In this document: positions 41,947-53,600 of the stretch, piece after piece
Numbering within the stretch: the first letter of the stretch is position 1
How the letters are laid out: each line of letters starts with the position of its first letter
Origin: Cryptomeria japonica
Lineage: Eukaryota; Streptophyta; Pinopsida; Cupressales; Cupressaceae
Assembly (NCBI RefSeq): GCF_030272615.1
Contig: NC_081405.1
Span: 158,273,954 to 158,337,953, forward strand
DNA: 64,000 nucleotides
Direction: 5' to 3'
The notes under the pieces: model-generated
Database searches by the model: none
The model's input: the letters and a program-made list of their open reading frames with translations, nothing else
Told to the model about the DNA's origin: nothing
Position numbers and translations under genes: made by a program

Positions 41947-43330
41947 TGCCTAAGCAAGGTGGTGCCTCGAGGAAACAGTCTAATGTGGCCTCAAAGGTGA
42001 GAAAGGTTAGGAATGAAGGCAGTGGTATTGATTAGGGCAAGACATTCAAGGAGGGCAGTTTGATGTAAAGGCAGTGGTATTGATTAGTGGCTTGTGATAA
42101 CAAGGAGTGGATTCCAACAACTACTAAATTTAATGTTAGTAGCGAAGGCTCAAAGTTGTGAGTTGGTGATGCTAGAGGAAACCAAGGTAAGTTATCCTCC
42201 TCCATCTCTAATACTCTAGTTGTTGTTCATAATAGCGACATGCATGAAGCTCTGAATAAAGGAACAAAGGTTTAAAAATGTGGCAATGTTCTTTGTTGCA
42301 TTAGACAATAATAAACTTTTGGCTCAAGAATTTCTTGATTAATGGATTATTAGGTCTCGGGCGAAGAAACTAGGGATTCATTTACATTCTCAAGAATGAT
42401 TCAAAAAGGGCTTTTTGTAATGTTTTTTAAAACCCATGCTATTCAAGAACACGTACTTCTCAAACAATTTTTGGAACGTAGGTAACTTTGTCTTTAGGGT
42501 AGTCAATTGGTCACCCAATACTCTAAATGAGGAACTATTTGCTATTTTTGTTCCAAAATGGATTGTTGTCAAAGATGTGCCAATTCAATTGTGGACTTTT
42601 TTGCCTCAACTTCTTTTTTTGATGGAAAAATTTCTCCAAGTTGAAGAGACTTGTAGCACCCTACCACATATGAATGCATGATTACTTGTTGTTTTGTCTC
42701 TTGGCGTTGATAAACCCAAAAAAATGGTATTGACCTTGGGGGCAACCTTCTAACCTGCAAAATAGATTTAATGGGGGGATTAAATTCTTGCCTTCTTTAT
42801 AAAAGAGAGTATCACCAAAAGAATAACTGCCCTAGTTTTAAACTAAGGAATATGAGAAACCCTACTTTTAGTCCTAAGGACAATATGGAAATACATATGG
42901 AAGACACTATGGATCCTATTTTAGAGGACTTCCCTCCTATCAGTGTGAATAACGTTGATGATATGAGGGATAGAAACCCTAATTATGATATTCAAAAAGA
43001 GGTGACTACTACAGAGACATCAAAATAAAATCCCAAGAATGATTCATCTGCCCCCAATAGTTAGTCTAATACCAATATTGGACAACCTAAGATTGCCTAG
43101 GCTTTGGAATTGGACAAGATTAGGGCTAAGGTGAATGAATCCAAGACCAAAAATATTCATGATCTTCTTGACTAGGTAGAATCAAAGGGGGCTATAGTTT
43201 CTCTATCTAATAAATGATGTAGAGATAGTTTAAACCCTTCTCTTGATAATTCCCCTTGCTCAAGTGGGGATCAGATAATGAGAGTGGTTGATAAGAGGAT
43301 TTCCTTCATGGAAAATAGAGAATAAAAAAC
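41947..43330 (+). pseudogene. LINE copy 2 ORF1 remnant
   Basis: A possible start at 41947 gives a basic N-terminus (MPKQGGASRKQSNVASKVRK). The conserved segment at 42436-42681 reads WSPNTLNEELFAIFVPKWIVVKDVPIQLWTF and FLQVEETCSTLPHMNA, typical of DUF4283 in plant LINE ORF1. At 42771-43028, CLLYKREYHQKNNCPSFK resembles a zinc knuckle with one cysteine replaced by tyrosine. Stops and frameshifts are frequent. Confidence 0.65.
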
Positions 43331-43439
43331 ACCTTAATAGAGGTGAAAATGAACAAGAAAGCAAGAAAGAAGGGTAAGGACTATAAAATTTTGACAAATT
43401 TAGGAACCATAAAGAAACAAGAGATAACCTTACTGAAGA

Positions 43440-43569
43440 TGATCTTGAATTGCATTAGATGGAACATCAGGGGCTTGAAATCCCTAGAAAGAAAATTCAA
43501 ATCCTCATGCTCCATGAGGTGAAATTAGTTGGTTTTAACTTAGTCAGCAGTCTGAACCTTATTTGGAAG
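43440..43569 (+). pseudogene. LINE copy 2 endonuclease, 5' fragment
   Basis: Translation reads ILNCIRWNIRGLKSLERK, the WN.RGL start of the L1 endonuclease carrying its catalytic Asn, then MLHEVKLVGFNLVSSLNLIWK up to the Tat insertion point. The matching 3' fragment is at 59828. Confidence 0.8.
43565..43569. repeat. Target site duplication, left copy (GGAAG)
   Basis: GGAAG immediately precedes the 5' LTR and is repeated exactly at 59828-59832 after the 3' LTR. Five base pairs is the usual duplication length for Gypsy integrases. Confidence 0.95.
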
Positions 43570-44338
43570 TGTAGACACCTAAATTTGTCATGTCTAATTA
43601 AATAAATATTTTATTTATTTAATTATCTAAGCCTAATTCTTCTATTAATTAAATAAATTTTTATTTATTTAATTAATTCATTTATCCTCTTCTAGACTTA
43701 TTTCTCATTTAAATAAATACATTTATTTATTTAAATTATCCCTTTCCTAAATTAAATAAATATTTTATTTATTTAATTGTCATACTTCTTCTATTAATTA
43801 AATAAATCTTTATTTATTTAATTAATTCATTATCTTTTTCTACACACATGACACATGTCATTCATCTCTTAATTCCTACACTACCTACCTCTTTCATTAT
43901 TTTGGTATTTCTTATACCTACCCTCTAATCCTAGCCGACCTCTTTTTTTACACCTCTCAATCTTAACCCTCCATTTCATATTGTGTCTTCTATTTAAGGA
44001 GATGCTTTCTTCATTGTAAAACCCTAACTACTTGATCAATTGACTACACTACAATTCTACTTGCAACCACATTCCGTTCTTTGTTGAGCTCTTGTGCATA
44101 CAAAAATCTGAGAGCAAGCATATCAAACAAGATCAATGGAGATAGGAAGAATGGAGATCAAAACCCTAGTGGACATGTGATGGTATAATCTTTGTGATTT
44201 TGAGTTATTTGCATTGTCTTAGGTTATCTTCATATGTTATGGTGGATCTTTGTTCATTGTTAGGCTAGGGTTTGGTGGTTGAATCCATTTTAGTCTTTCA
44301 ATATTGTTGTTTATTGTTATCCATTTTCACCATATACA
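43570..44338 (+). repeat. 5' LTR of the Tat element
   Basis: 769 bp from TGTAGACACC to CATATACA. The first 300 bp are alternating ATTAAATAAAT and ATTTATTTAAT inverted modules. A TATA-like CTATTTAAGG lies at 43990-43999, so transcription probably starts near 44020. Confidence 0.97.
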
Positions 44339-44341
44339 TTT

Positions 44342-44359
44342 TGGCACGCCCGGTGGGAC
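44342..44359 (+). other. Primer binding site
   Basis: TGGCACGCCCGGTGGGAC begins three bases inside the LTR and starts with TGG, complementary to a tRNA CCA end. I could not assign the tRNA species with confidence. Confidence 0.75.
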
Positions 44360-44451
44360 TCTTGTCCCTTTGCATTTAACATTTTTGTTGCAGATTTTGC
44401 ATTTTTGAAGTTGCAGATCGGACGATTTCGACGACATTTTAGGTTTTTTCT

Positions 44452-44709
44452 GCGTCTGCGAGTGTTCGGATCGCGTTTTTGTATTTCAGAGGCATCTGGG
44501 ATATCTTGGATCGCGTCTGTGTTTCTGTCATTTTCTTTTTTTTTGCAGGTTTCCGAAAGTCGCGTCTGTGATTCCGAATCGCGTCTGTGCATCATCTTAT
44601 CGCGTCTGTAGCAGAAAGAGGCGTCTGCATTCTGAGATCGCGTCTGTGAATCACAGAACCGCATCTGTGTCGGAAAGACGCGTCTGTGTCTGGTATAACA
44701 GCGTCTGTG
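44452..44709 (+). repeat. GCGTCTGTG phased array, cluster 1 (gag leader)
   Basis: Exact GCGTCTGTG occurs at 44513, 44562, 44581, 44640, 44680 and 44701; one- or two-base variants occur at 44452, 44602, 44621 and 44661. From 44562 on, successive starts are 19, 21, 19, 19, 21, 19 and 21 bp apart. Sequence between motifs is not conserved. The array lies in the untranslated leader just inside the primer site. Confidence 0.92.
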
Positions 44710-45289
44710 CATTCTGTTTTGCAAAATTTTTCAAGTTTTTCGATTCGGGTTTTCGGATTTCGTACTTAGGGTTCCAGATCTGATTTATTTTCGGCTAACC
44801 TTTGCAGATCTAGCTAACCTGGTTTGTGCAGCTTGCTTTGGAGGCAAATACGTTTTTGTTGAAGGCCCCTTTCCACAAAGTCCTTTTGGGTTTTCTAAAA
44901 ATTTACCTAACTTGTGTGCTTGCAGGAAGGGGTTATCATTTGAAACAACCCAAACTACTAACAATTTTGTTGCAGGGCCTTAGCTAGGGTTTTGTAATTT
45001 TTATTGTGTGCCTTGTTTCATAGCTTAGCAAACACTTCAATTGGTGCACTAAAATTGAACCATTGTCTTTTGTGTCTTGAGCAATAGGCTCTTTTTGTTT
45101 ATTCTTTAGAGGGCCTGTCTTCCCGTGTGGTCATTAGGACTACTAGTGAGAAGAGAACGACCCAAGTGGTAGCAAAAGAAAAGCCATCTTCTTCCAAGCC
45201 ACTATAATCAAATGTATTCATGGTGAAAACTATGAATAACGTGTGCTGATTAGTTCATACCGACACTATGTCTCCCCATAAACCCGTTT

Positions 45290-45665
45290 GATCAAATTTA
45301 TTTGATCATTTGTAGGGCGTAACCCCTACTGGCTGGGAGCCTTCTGTATTTACAAAGCTGAAAGTGCCGCATGTATGGCCACACGAGCGGATGCCCTTAC
45401 TAGCACCTCATTGTTTTAGATGCCCAAATCCTTCTAGTTGTTGAGGCAGGAGGTCGGACCTCTGGTAGCGGCCCACACACATACGGTTCTTAGTAGAGAT
45501 ACAAAGTTCGCCATGGGGAGTTTTCATGGGGACTGATGCTTGGCTGACCCGAGAAGTGAGTGCCGAGGGTGGAGCCAGTGAGGTCAAGCATCTAAGTATC
45601 CGCTCTGAATAGCGTAGCCTCGGGGGTAAAACCCCATGTGGGATCAACAATTATTGTCCTGGCCA
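45290..45665 (+). other. GC-rich leader segment with hairpin potential
   Basis: This part of the gag leader is less AT-rich than its surroundings and holds short inverted repeats, for example GGGCGTAACCCC near 45317 and GGGGTAAAACCCC near 45624. Its place between two GCGTCTGTG clusters suggests a structured RNA region, for instance for packaging or translation, but that is inference. No convincing reading frame was seen. Confidence 0.4.
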
Positions 45666-45923
45666 GCCATAAGAATTGTGCTTGACTTATGATAAACATT
45701 CAAACAATCAAGACAAAACAGCAAAACATTGTGTCTTTTGTGTCTTCAAGTGTATGCAAAAACTTTTTACATCAAACAACACACTTTTTGGAGTCTAAAC
45801 AGTCTGCAAACATTGGGTCATCAACACTGTGTCCTCTTGTCACGAAAAACAGTCGAAAAATCAGATTTGGTCACAGCAAAACAAATTCACAGATAGGAAA
45901 GATCGCACTAAGGTTACAGAAAC

Positions 45924-46208
45924 GCGTCTGTGTCTGTTAAAACCGCGTCTGTGTCGGATAAACGCGTCTGTGAAGTACAGAATAGCGTCTGTGTTTTTAT
46001 CAGCGTCTGTGTCGAACAGAGACACGTCTGTGTCTGGAAATCGCGTCTGTGAAGTATACAGGCGCGTCTGTGTCCACAATAGCAAAAAAAAAAAAACTGT
46101 TACAGTCCAGCAAACATCAACAGGAAAATCTCATAATCACGTCTGCGTTAAACAAAACCGCGTCTGTGTCTTAAAACCGCGTCTGTGAAGTATACAGAGG
46201 CGTCTGTG
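45924..46208 (+). repeat. GCGTCTGTG phased array, cluster 2 (gag leader)
   Basis: Motif starts are 45924, 45945, 45964, 45985, 46003, 46024 (ACGTCTGTG), 46043, 46064, then after a gap 46139 (ACGTCTGCG), 46160, 46179 and 46200. Spacings are 21, 19, 21, 18, 21, 19, 21, (75), 21, 19, 21. The array ends about 490 bp before the gag start. Confidence 0.92.
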
Positions 46209-46697
46209 TCAGGATTTGAAAAGTTTAACAGTCAAGCAAACAAAGAAATCAGTTTCGGCATACTTGAGCTTTCTAGGTTGTCTCTTCAGATTTCATCTAG
46301 CATTCAGCCTGTTCTAAGGTCTCACATAGTCCATCATTGCTTCACATCTCATTTTACATTCATACTTGTCTAAACTTGAGTCAAAAGGTCACTTGCTTGT
46401 CCTCATCATACTTTGTTAACACACTACATACAACTACACTTTGCTAAGTGGTCCCTCATCAAGGTTTCTTACCTTTGGGTCTCATTTGGTCTTACTTAGA
46501 GTCAAGGTCAGCTTACCTCATCAAGAGAAACTATCCTCTCTTTGGAAGTCACACCTACTCTACTACATACATACTTGGTCTTACACTTTGGACATTGCAA
46601 GTAAACTTCAGATTCATTTACATTCCATACAACTCTTGGTCTTACATACTCTTGTCATTTTCGTCTAGTCTCTCACATATTGCTAAACACCTAGTTC

Positions 46698-49600
46698 ATG
46701 GTTGAAACCCGTCTTCAAAAATCTAGGAGAAAAGCTAAAGAAGCTCAAGGGTCCGTAAACATGAGTTCTTATGAGTATGACAATGATGTCTTCTACAATC
46801 CTGAGCACACTACATTACCAGACATGAATGTTTATAGACACAATCCAAATGTGGAAAGCGCAAACACTATAAACAATAATGCTACACACAATGACAATGT
46901 TGATAATTCTTCAATACTATCAGCAGACATACAAGAATCTATAATGGATCCTCAATTCAATAGATTGGTTGAAGAGATAATGAGGAGAGATCGTCAATAT
47001 TTCCTAAACATGATGGCACAAAGTGGAGCTAAAATACCACATGATTTTGACTTATCTCAACTTATGGAAAGTAGACCTTCACAACAAACTCAACTTAATA
47101 GTGGAGGACCAAATAATATGATGCCGGAGTCACCATCAGTTTTGCTTCAGAAACCAGCGATCCCACATACACAAGCTCAAATATATGATACTTACACTCA
47201 AAGACCATCATGGAGGCCCTATGCTCAAACACATGCTCAAGATATGGGTCAACCAAGACAAGTGGATACACAAGGACATCCTCAAAATTTTGACACAAGG
47301 AGACCTCATGTCAAAATTGGGGGCAACACAATGGAAAATGAAAGGCCTATTGAATATGGTTTATACACACAAAACAGATATGGGGTCCCTCAACAAGAAA
47401 TTATGCCAAGTGCTCCATATATGTCGCAACAATATAGACCTCCATATGGACATGTCTACGATCAGTATCATCCATATATGCAACAATTTCCTCCTCAAAT
47501 GGGTGTTTCAAACATGGGACATGCTACAAGAAATCCATCTCCTCCCAAAAATAATTTGGAGCAACAAATTAGAGATCTACAAAAGAAAGTGGAAGACATG
47601 GGCACATCAAAACCCACATATACTATGAGAGATATATGCCCTTATCCCTTCGATAAGAGCATTCCAATGCCTCCGTTTCCTCCGCACTTTGCAACGCCAA
47701 AATTTGACAAATATAGAGGGAGAGGAGACCCCAAGGCACATATAAGACAATTCTTCATAGCTTGCATTGAGGTAGCCGCAGAAGAAACATACTTAATGAG
47801 GTTGTTCCCACAGAGCTTAGGAGATCAAGCGATGGAATGGTTTTCTCAATTACCTCCTGGTATTAAGTCATGGGGCGACTTAGCAGAAGCATTCATTCAG
47901 CATTTTTCTTACAACATTGAAACAGATGTCTCAGTTACTACCTTGTGCAATACGAAACAAAAAGAAGGAGAATCTTTTGCGTCATTTTTACAAAGATGGA
48001 GAAACTTAGCTAGCAGATGCTCTTGTGAAATCCCGCAGAAACAAATGGTGGAGATGTTCACACAAAATGTCAACAAGGCTATTGGCTATGATCTCAGAAA
48101 AGCTTGTTTGTCTACATTCAAGGATGTCATTGAAAAGGGCCTAGCAACAGAAAAGGTCTTGATTGAACAAGGAGTTATCAAGCTATTCAAAGAAAACAAA
48201 GAGGACTTTAAGGGAAAGGACAAACCAAAATTTTGGAACAAGAACAAGAACATAGTTAATGATGGTGTTGTTGATGCCAACACAGTGAGACCAAAGTTCG
48301 TCTTTTCTGGATCAAGTTCTACCAACAATCAAGTGAACAATCAAACGGCTGCTAAACCACGAAGGAAATATACTCCATTGGGAGAACCACTTGAATCAGT
48401 ATTCAAAAAGCTTGTAGCAAACAAGGTGATCACGGTCCCAGAATTTCCTCCATATGAACCAAAGGTCAAACCAAATTGGTGGAATGATGATGAATATTGC
48501 GAATTTCATAAGAGCAAGGGTCACAAGACAAGTAATTGCCATCGATTGAAAAACATTGTACAAGATCTCATTGACAGAGGAGATGTTGAGATTGAGGGAC
48601 ATTCATCTAACCAAGAGCATGAGGTGTTTAAGGAACCATTCCCAAAACATGACAAGGGAAAAGGCAAAGTCACAGATGATCAAGCCAATTACACCAGAAC
48701 ATCTTACAATTATGATTCCACTATTAATCACATCTCAATGGACAATCATATTTCTACCATTACTATCAAAAATAAAAATCCCGAGAATTCGTCTCCAAGA
48801 CCCAAAATTGTCCTAAAAGGTGTGGGATCTTCGTCCACATCTACCTCTGAATGTCATGTTACAACCCGTCGAGGTAAGATCACATTGCCAGGTACCTCTA
48901 CTAAGAATACCAGTCTTTCGTCAACTAAGCCTGAGTACGACCTTGTAGAGCAATTAGGGAAAACACCCGCACTCATCTCTATTCTTGAGCTCTTACGCAT
49001 ATCTCCTGCACATAAAGCTGTCCTTGACAAAACCTTGAGAGATACTGCTGTCCCTACTGATCTAAACGTGGACCAGTTTCAAGCCATGGTGGGATACCTA
49101 TCCGTTCCACACTCCCTCACATTCACAGAAGCCGATGACGCCTCCATAAGTCAGCCTCATAATGCACCTCTACACATTGAAGCCTTCATACATAAACACC
49201 GAATAAAACGAGTCCTGATAGATGGAGGAGCAGGTCTTAATATTTGTACATTGAGCACCATCAGACAATTGGGATATTCTGACAAAGCTGTGAATTCTAT
49301 GAACCAAATCACTATTAAGGCTTATGATGATGAAGAGCGTTCGTCCAAGGGCACGGTCATGTTACCACTAAGAATAGGGCCAGTCACGAAGGACGTGGTT
49401 TGTCAAGTCCAAGATCTAGACCTCACGTATAACATATTGCTAGGACGTCCATGGATTCATGAAATGAGGGCAGTCCCATCAACGTACCATCAGTGCATAA
49501 AGTTTCCTCATAATGGAGTCGAGGTAACAGTCAATGGTGATCCAAATCCATTCATATATTGCAATAACTTGAGATCACATACTGAGACTATCATTCCTAG

Positions 49601-49721
49601 CAATCGTGAGGCTACTCCTTCTTCAACATATATTGATCCTGAGTCATTAAAGCCTCGACATCCAAACAAGGTGAACTTAGAGCCAAGTTTCAAGACAAAG
49701 GCATGGGAGAATACACTCTGA
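46698..49721 (+). CDS. Tat gag-protease
   Basis: An open 1007-codon frame. The N-terminal third is Gln/Pro/Met-rich. A gag domain around residues 370-500 (DQAMEWFSQLPPGIKSWGDLAEAFIQHF, EGESFASFLQRWRNLA) builds the particle. At 601-614 CEFHKSKGHKTSNC gives the CHHC zinc knuckle typical of Tat elements. The aspartic protease motif is VLIDGGAGLN, with catalytic Asp842; the usual DTG/DSG is DGG here. LLGRPWIHEMRAVPSTYHQCIKF follows. The start is the first ATG after the leader. The frame ends AWENTL-stop, while the pol frame (minus one) is open from 49643 and continues as GEYTLNQTMFLRQVMNS. So either a frameshift mutation or minus-one frameshifting joins gag to pol. Confidence 0.93.
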   Translation: MVETRLQKSRRKAKEAQGSVNMSSYEYDNDVFYNPEHTTLPDMNVYRHNPNVESANTINNNATHNDNVDNSSILSADIQESIMDPQFNRLVEEIMRRDRQYFLNMMAQSGAKIPHDFDLSQLMESRPSQQTQLNSGGPNNMMPESPSVLLQKPAIPHTQAQIYDTYTQRPSWRPYAQTHAQDMGQPRQVDTQGHPQNFDTRRPHVKIGGNTMENERPIEYGLYTQNRYGVPQQEIMPSAPYMSQQYRPPYGHVYDQYHPYMQQFPPQMGVSNMGHATRNPSPPKNNLEQQIRDLQKKVEDMGTSKPTYTMRDICPYPFDKSIPMPPFPPHFATPKFDKYRGRGDPKAHIRQFFIACIEVAAEETYLMRLFPQSLGDQAMEWFSQLPPGIKSWGDLAEAFIQHFSYNIETDVSVTTLCNTKQKEGESFASFLQRWRNLASRCSCEIPQKQMVEMFTQNVNKAIGYDLRKACLSTFKDVIEKGLATEKVLIEQGVIKLFKENKEDFKGKDKPKFWNKNKNIVNDGVVDANTVRPKFVFSGSSSTNNQVNNQTAAKPRRKYTPLGEPLESVFKKLVANKVITVPEFPPYEPKVKPNWWNDDEYCEFHKSKGHKTSNCHRLKNIVQDLIDRGDVEIEGHSSNQEHEVFKEPFPKHDKGKGKVTDDQANYTRTSYNYDSTINHISMDNHISTITIKNKNPENSSPRPKIVLKGVGSSSTSTSECHVTTRRGKITLPGTSTKNTSLSSTKPEYDLVEQLGKTPALISILELLRISPAHKAVLDKTLRDTAVPTDLNVDQFQAMVGYLSVPHSLTFTEADDASISQPHNAPLHIEAFIHKHRIKRVLIDGGAGLNICTLSTIRQLGYSDKAVNSMNQITIKAYDDEERSSKGTVMLPLRIGPVTKDVVCQVQDLDLTYNILLGRPWIHEMRAVPSTYHQCIKFPHNGVEVTVNGDPNPFIYCNNLRSHTETIIPSNREATPSSTYIDPESLKPRHPNKVNLEPSFKTKAWENTL

Positions 49722-50545
49722 ATCAAACAATGTTCTTACGACAAGTCATGAACTCCCCCAAGGAATATGGGAGGCCACATCCTAATAAGCAAATCTCCAT
49801 CATGCTACTCAAATGGGATCCTACTGTCTTTCAAAAATGGGGCGAACTAGAGGAAGAAACTTTATATTAAATGCTATATAAGGACGCTGAAGATGATACA
49901 CGTGATCAAATTATAATACCCTGTGAGAACTATGGCAAAGGTTTCAAAATTCTACAAAGATTTGGGTATGATGGAAAGAGTCCTCTCGGACTACGCAAAG
50001 AAGGTGTCATGGAGCCTCTACAACCTGAGCTAACTACAAGAAGGGAACGCTCTAAGGGGCTTGGTTTTCTAAATCCCAAGATTCAAAATAAGAGAACAAA
50101 ACAGATATGGCGAGTCAAAGTGGCTGAAGTTCAACAAGAGGATAATTATTCCACAGACTCCAATGAGTGGGAATGGGGTTCAGACAAATCCTCCAGCGAC
50201 TATGAACTCAATGAGACATTTAGAGAGCCAGATGAACCTACAGAGGAGGAGGAGTTTTACAAGAAATTCAGAGTTGGTCAAGAACCGACCCATAAGGATC
50301 CCGCACAAGCTTCGTTTCAAGGCCCTAGGTCAATATCACATAGGATGAGGACACCTGTCCCTGAGGGTGCTACTAGTGATGATAATTTGGACTCACTCAC
50401 GATCGAAACTGATGAGGAGAGTGCCATTGACGACCTCGATAACTATTTTGACATACCTGAATATAACCACATCTTCACTATTAGCCTTGCGAACTCTGAA
50501 AGCACTAAAGACCTTCCCCTCGTTCACCCCCAACTCATTGACTAG
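49643..50545 (+). pseudogene. Tat pol N-terminal part: G-patch-containing linker
   Basis: This frame overlaps the gag end by about 79 nt and continues in the pol frame, broken by TAA at 49868-49870 (directly followed by ATG) and TAG at 50543-50545. From 49871 it reads GKGFKILQRFGYDGKSPLGL...RSKGLGFLN, a G-patch-like glycine motif of a kind known after the protease in some retroelements and thought to bind nucleic acid. An acidic, Ser/Glu-rich spacer follows to about 50540. Downstream of the TAG the same frame continues into the RT. Both stops are one transition from Gln codons. Confidence 0.75.
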
Positions 50546-50671
50546 GATCAGGATGGACCAGCACAGCTTGATACATTTCAAAATGACGAAGCTATAGTCG
50601 ATTATCTTGGCATTCGCGATGATTTTCCTCTTGGAGACCATAAAGCAGGATACGCCATAGAGCTTAATAAC

Positions 50672-53600
50672 ATGGCATACTTTGGTGAGGGTGTCGGGCC
50701 TTCTAGTCGCAAAAATGTGAAAATAAAAACAAAACAAGGGTCTTATGGCGAAAACCACACTGTGGCGCTCTCTGACTCTAAAAAAGTAAAAAGAAAGGAC
50801 GTATCTGAGGGTGAAAACCTCTCTGAGGCGCCCGAAGATGGAAGGCTTGACATTCTCCCAGCATCATACGAGGAAAAATCATCCATGTTGGTAGAGGAGA
50901 CTATAAAGACAAACATTGGTACAACAGAGGTTCCACATAACATATTTTTGGCTCAATCATTGACAGAGGCCGAGAAAGCAAGGTTCATAAGCTCCTTTAA
51001 GGAACGACAAGTCAACTTCGCATGGTCTTATGCTGATATGCCTGGACTAGACCCCGATTTAGTGATGCATCATTTAACAGTCAAACCGGGGGCAAAACCA
51101 GTAAAACAGAAATTGAGGAAAATGCATCCACAAGTGGCATTATTAGTCAAGGCAGAGCTGGAGAAATTACTAGATGTCGGATTCATACGCCCAATTGATT
51201 ATCCTGAATGGATTTCCAACTTAGTACCTGTTAGCAAACCAGATCGCAGCATCCGAATATGTACAGACTTCAGGGATATCAACAAGGCTTGTCCAAAGGA
51301 CGATTTCCCATTACCAAACATTGATTTAATTGTTGATCTCACAGCAGGCCATGAGATGTTATCTTTAATGGACGGATTCTCGGGATATAATCAGATCAGG
51401 ATTGCACCTGAAGATCAACATAAAACATCATTTACTTGTCCATGGGGAACCTTCTGCTGGAATGTCATGCCCTTTGGGCTGAAAAATGCAGGTGCCACGT
51501 ATCAACGAGCTATGACTACTATCTTCCATGATCTCATGCATGTAACGGTGGAAGATTATGTTGATGACCTTTTGGTTAAATCAATAGACAGAAATACACA
51601 CTTGGATATACTTTCAGTTACTTTTGATAGGCTGGAAAAATACAAGGTAAGATTAAACCCAAAGAAATGTGTCTTTGGAGTAACCTCCGGGAAGCTCCTA
51701 GGATTCATTGTGTCTAAAAGAGGAATAGAAGCGGATCCAGCAAAAGTCAAGGCTATCTTGGACATGCCGCCACCCAAGAATATCAGTCAACTTCGATCTT
51801 TACAAGGGAGACTCCAGTCCATACGAAGATTCATAGCACAACTTGCAGATAAGTGCAATCCTTTCCAGCACTTGCTACACAAAAACATCAAATTCAAATG
51901 GGATGAGAACTGTCAACAGGCTTTTCAGGCACTCAAAGACTATCTTTTGAACCTGCCAGTTTTGATGCCACCAATTCCGGATCAACCATTGCTACTTTAC
52001 ATATCAGCTACTCCAACAGCACTGGGGGCACTCCTAGCACAGCAAATACCTGACGGCAAGGAAAAAGCAGTCTACTATATCAGTCGCACATTGGTGGGAT
52101 ATGAGCTGAACTACACACCAATTGAGCGTGCATGTCTCGCTGTGGTCTTCGCTTCACAAAAATTACGACATTATATGCTCACTCACAAGACCAAGTTGAT
52201 TGCCAGAATTGATCCACTAAAATATCTGCTCAACAAAGCTACACTTACTGGGCGACTGGCCAAGTGGGTAATGATTTTGAGTGAATTCGACATTGAATAC
52301 GTGGACAGAAAAGCCATAAAAGGACAAGCCATCGCAGATCAACTGGTAGATGCTCCCATGATAGATGATGTTCCTCTACAGTCAGAATTTCCAGATGAGT
52401 CCATTCTAACAATATCACCTGCAAAGCCATGGCAACTATACTTTGATGGCTCATACACACAGCATGGGGCAGGAGCGGGTGTACTCTTTATAACTCCCCA
52501 AGGCGATTCTATACCAAAGTCATACTGCTTATCATTTCCTTGCACCAACAATATAGCGGAATACGAGGCATTAACAACTGGGTTAAGAATTGCAGTTCAG
52601 TGGAAGATCCAAAAACTTCATGTTTTTGGGGATTCTCAACTTGTCATCCGTCAAGCAACTGATGATTATCAAACAAAAGATGAAAAGATAACACCTTACA
52701 AACAACTGGTAGATGATCTGAAACAGCACTTTGCAAAGATAGAGTTTGAGCAGATACCAAGAGAACAGAATCGTGCTGCTGATGCCATGGCTACAATTGC
52801 TTCGCTCATTGATCTGCCGCAAAATGAGACCTGCTATGAGTTCCTGGTTGACAACCTGCTGATTCCATCATATGAGATCAATCCTATGGAAATGATATGT
52901 GTTGTTGGTCCTGAATCCCAGTTATATGGTTCCATATTCACATACCTTCGCGACAATATCTTACCTCCCGATCTATCAAACAACCAACGCCGCACTTTCA
53001 TTCGCCAATCCTCCCGATACGTTATCCTAGCTGATATCCTATACCGACGAGGTCTAGATGGCACCCTTCTTAGATGTTTAGAGAGTGACGAAGCTCAGAT
53101 TGCGTTACGAGAAGTGCACGAAGGGATATGTGGTCCGCATACTAGTGGTCCTACCTTGGCCAAGAAACTCATCAGGACTGGATACTACTGGCCTACTATG
53201 GAAAAAGATGCATATCAGTTTGTCAAGAAGTGTAAGCAGTGTCAAATTCATGGAGACCTTATACATGCACCAGCACAGGAACTACAGCCACTTGCATCTC
53301 CTTGGCCCTTTTGTCAGTGGGGACTTGATCTCATAGGCAAGATTCACCCTCCTTCTTCCAATGGACATAAATTCATTATCACAGCGACAGAGTATTTCAC
53401 AAAGTGGATTGAAGCTGTGCCTCTCACACAAGTTACTGGGAAACAAATCGCTACTTTCATCCTGAACTATATCATTTGCCGATACGGGATTCCTACTTCC
53501 ATTATCACCGATAACGGGCGTCCTTTCAAGAACCAGGATGTTCGTGAACTCTGTGAGCGCTTCCATATCTCTCACCGTTTCTCCACACCATACTACCCCC

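Noticed and set aside
44317-44724. A 135-codon minus-strand frame rich in Arg over the first GCGTCTGTG cluster
   Set aside because: The Arg/Asp/Thr-rich pattern comes from the repeated motif; no family resemblance, and it lies in the element leader opposite to gag.
49643-49721. Canonical minus-one ribosomal slippery site in the gag/pol overlap
   Set aside because: No heptamer of the X XXY YYZ type was seen in the overlap, so programmed frameshifting is left only as a possibility.
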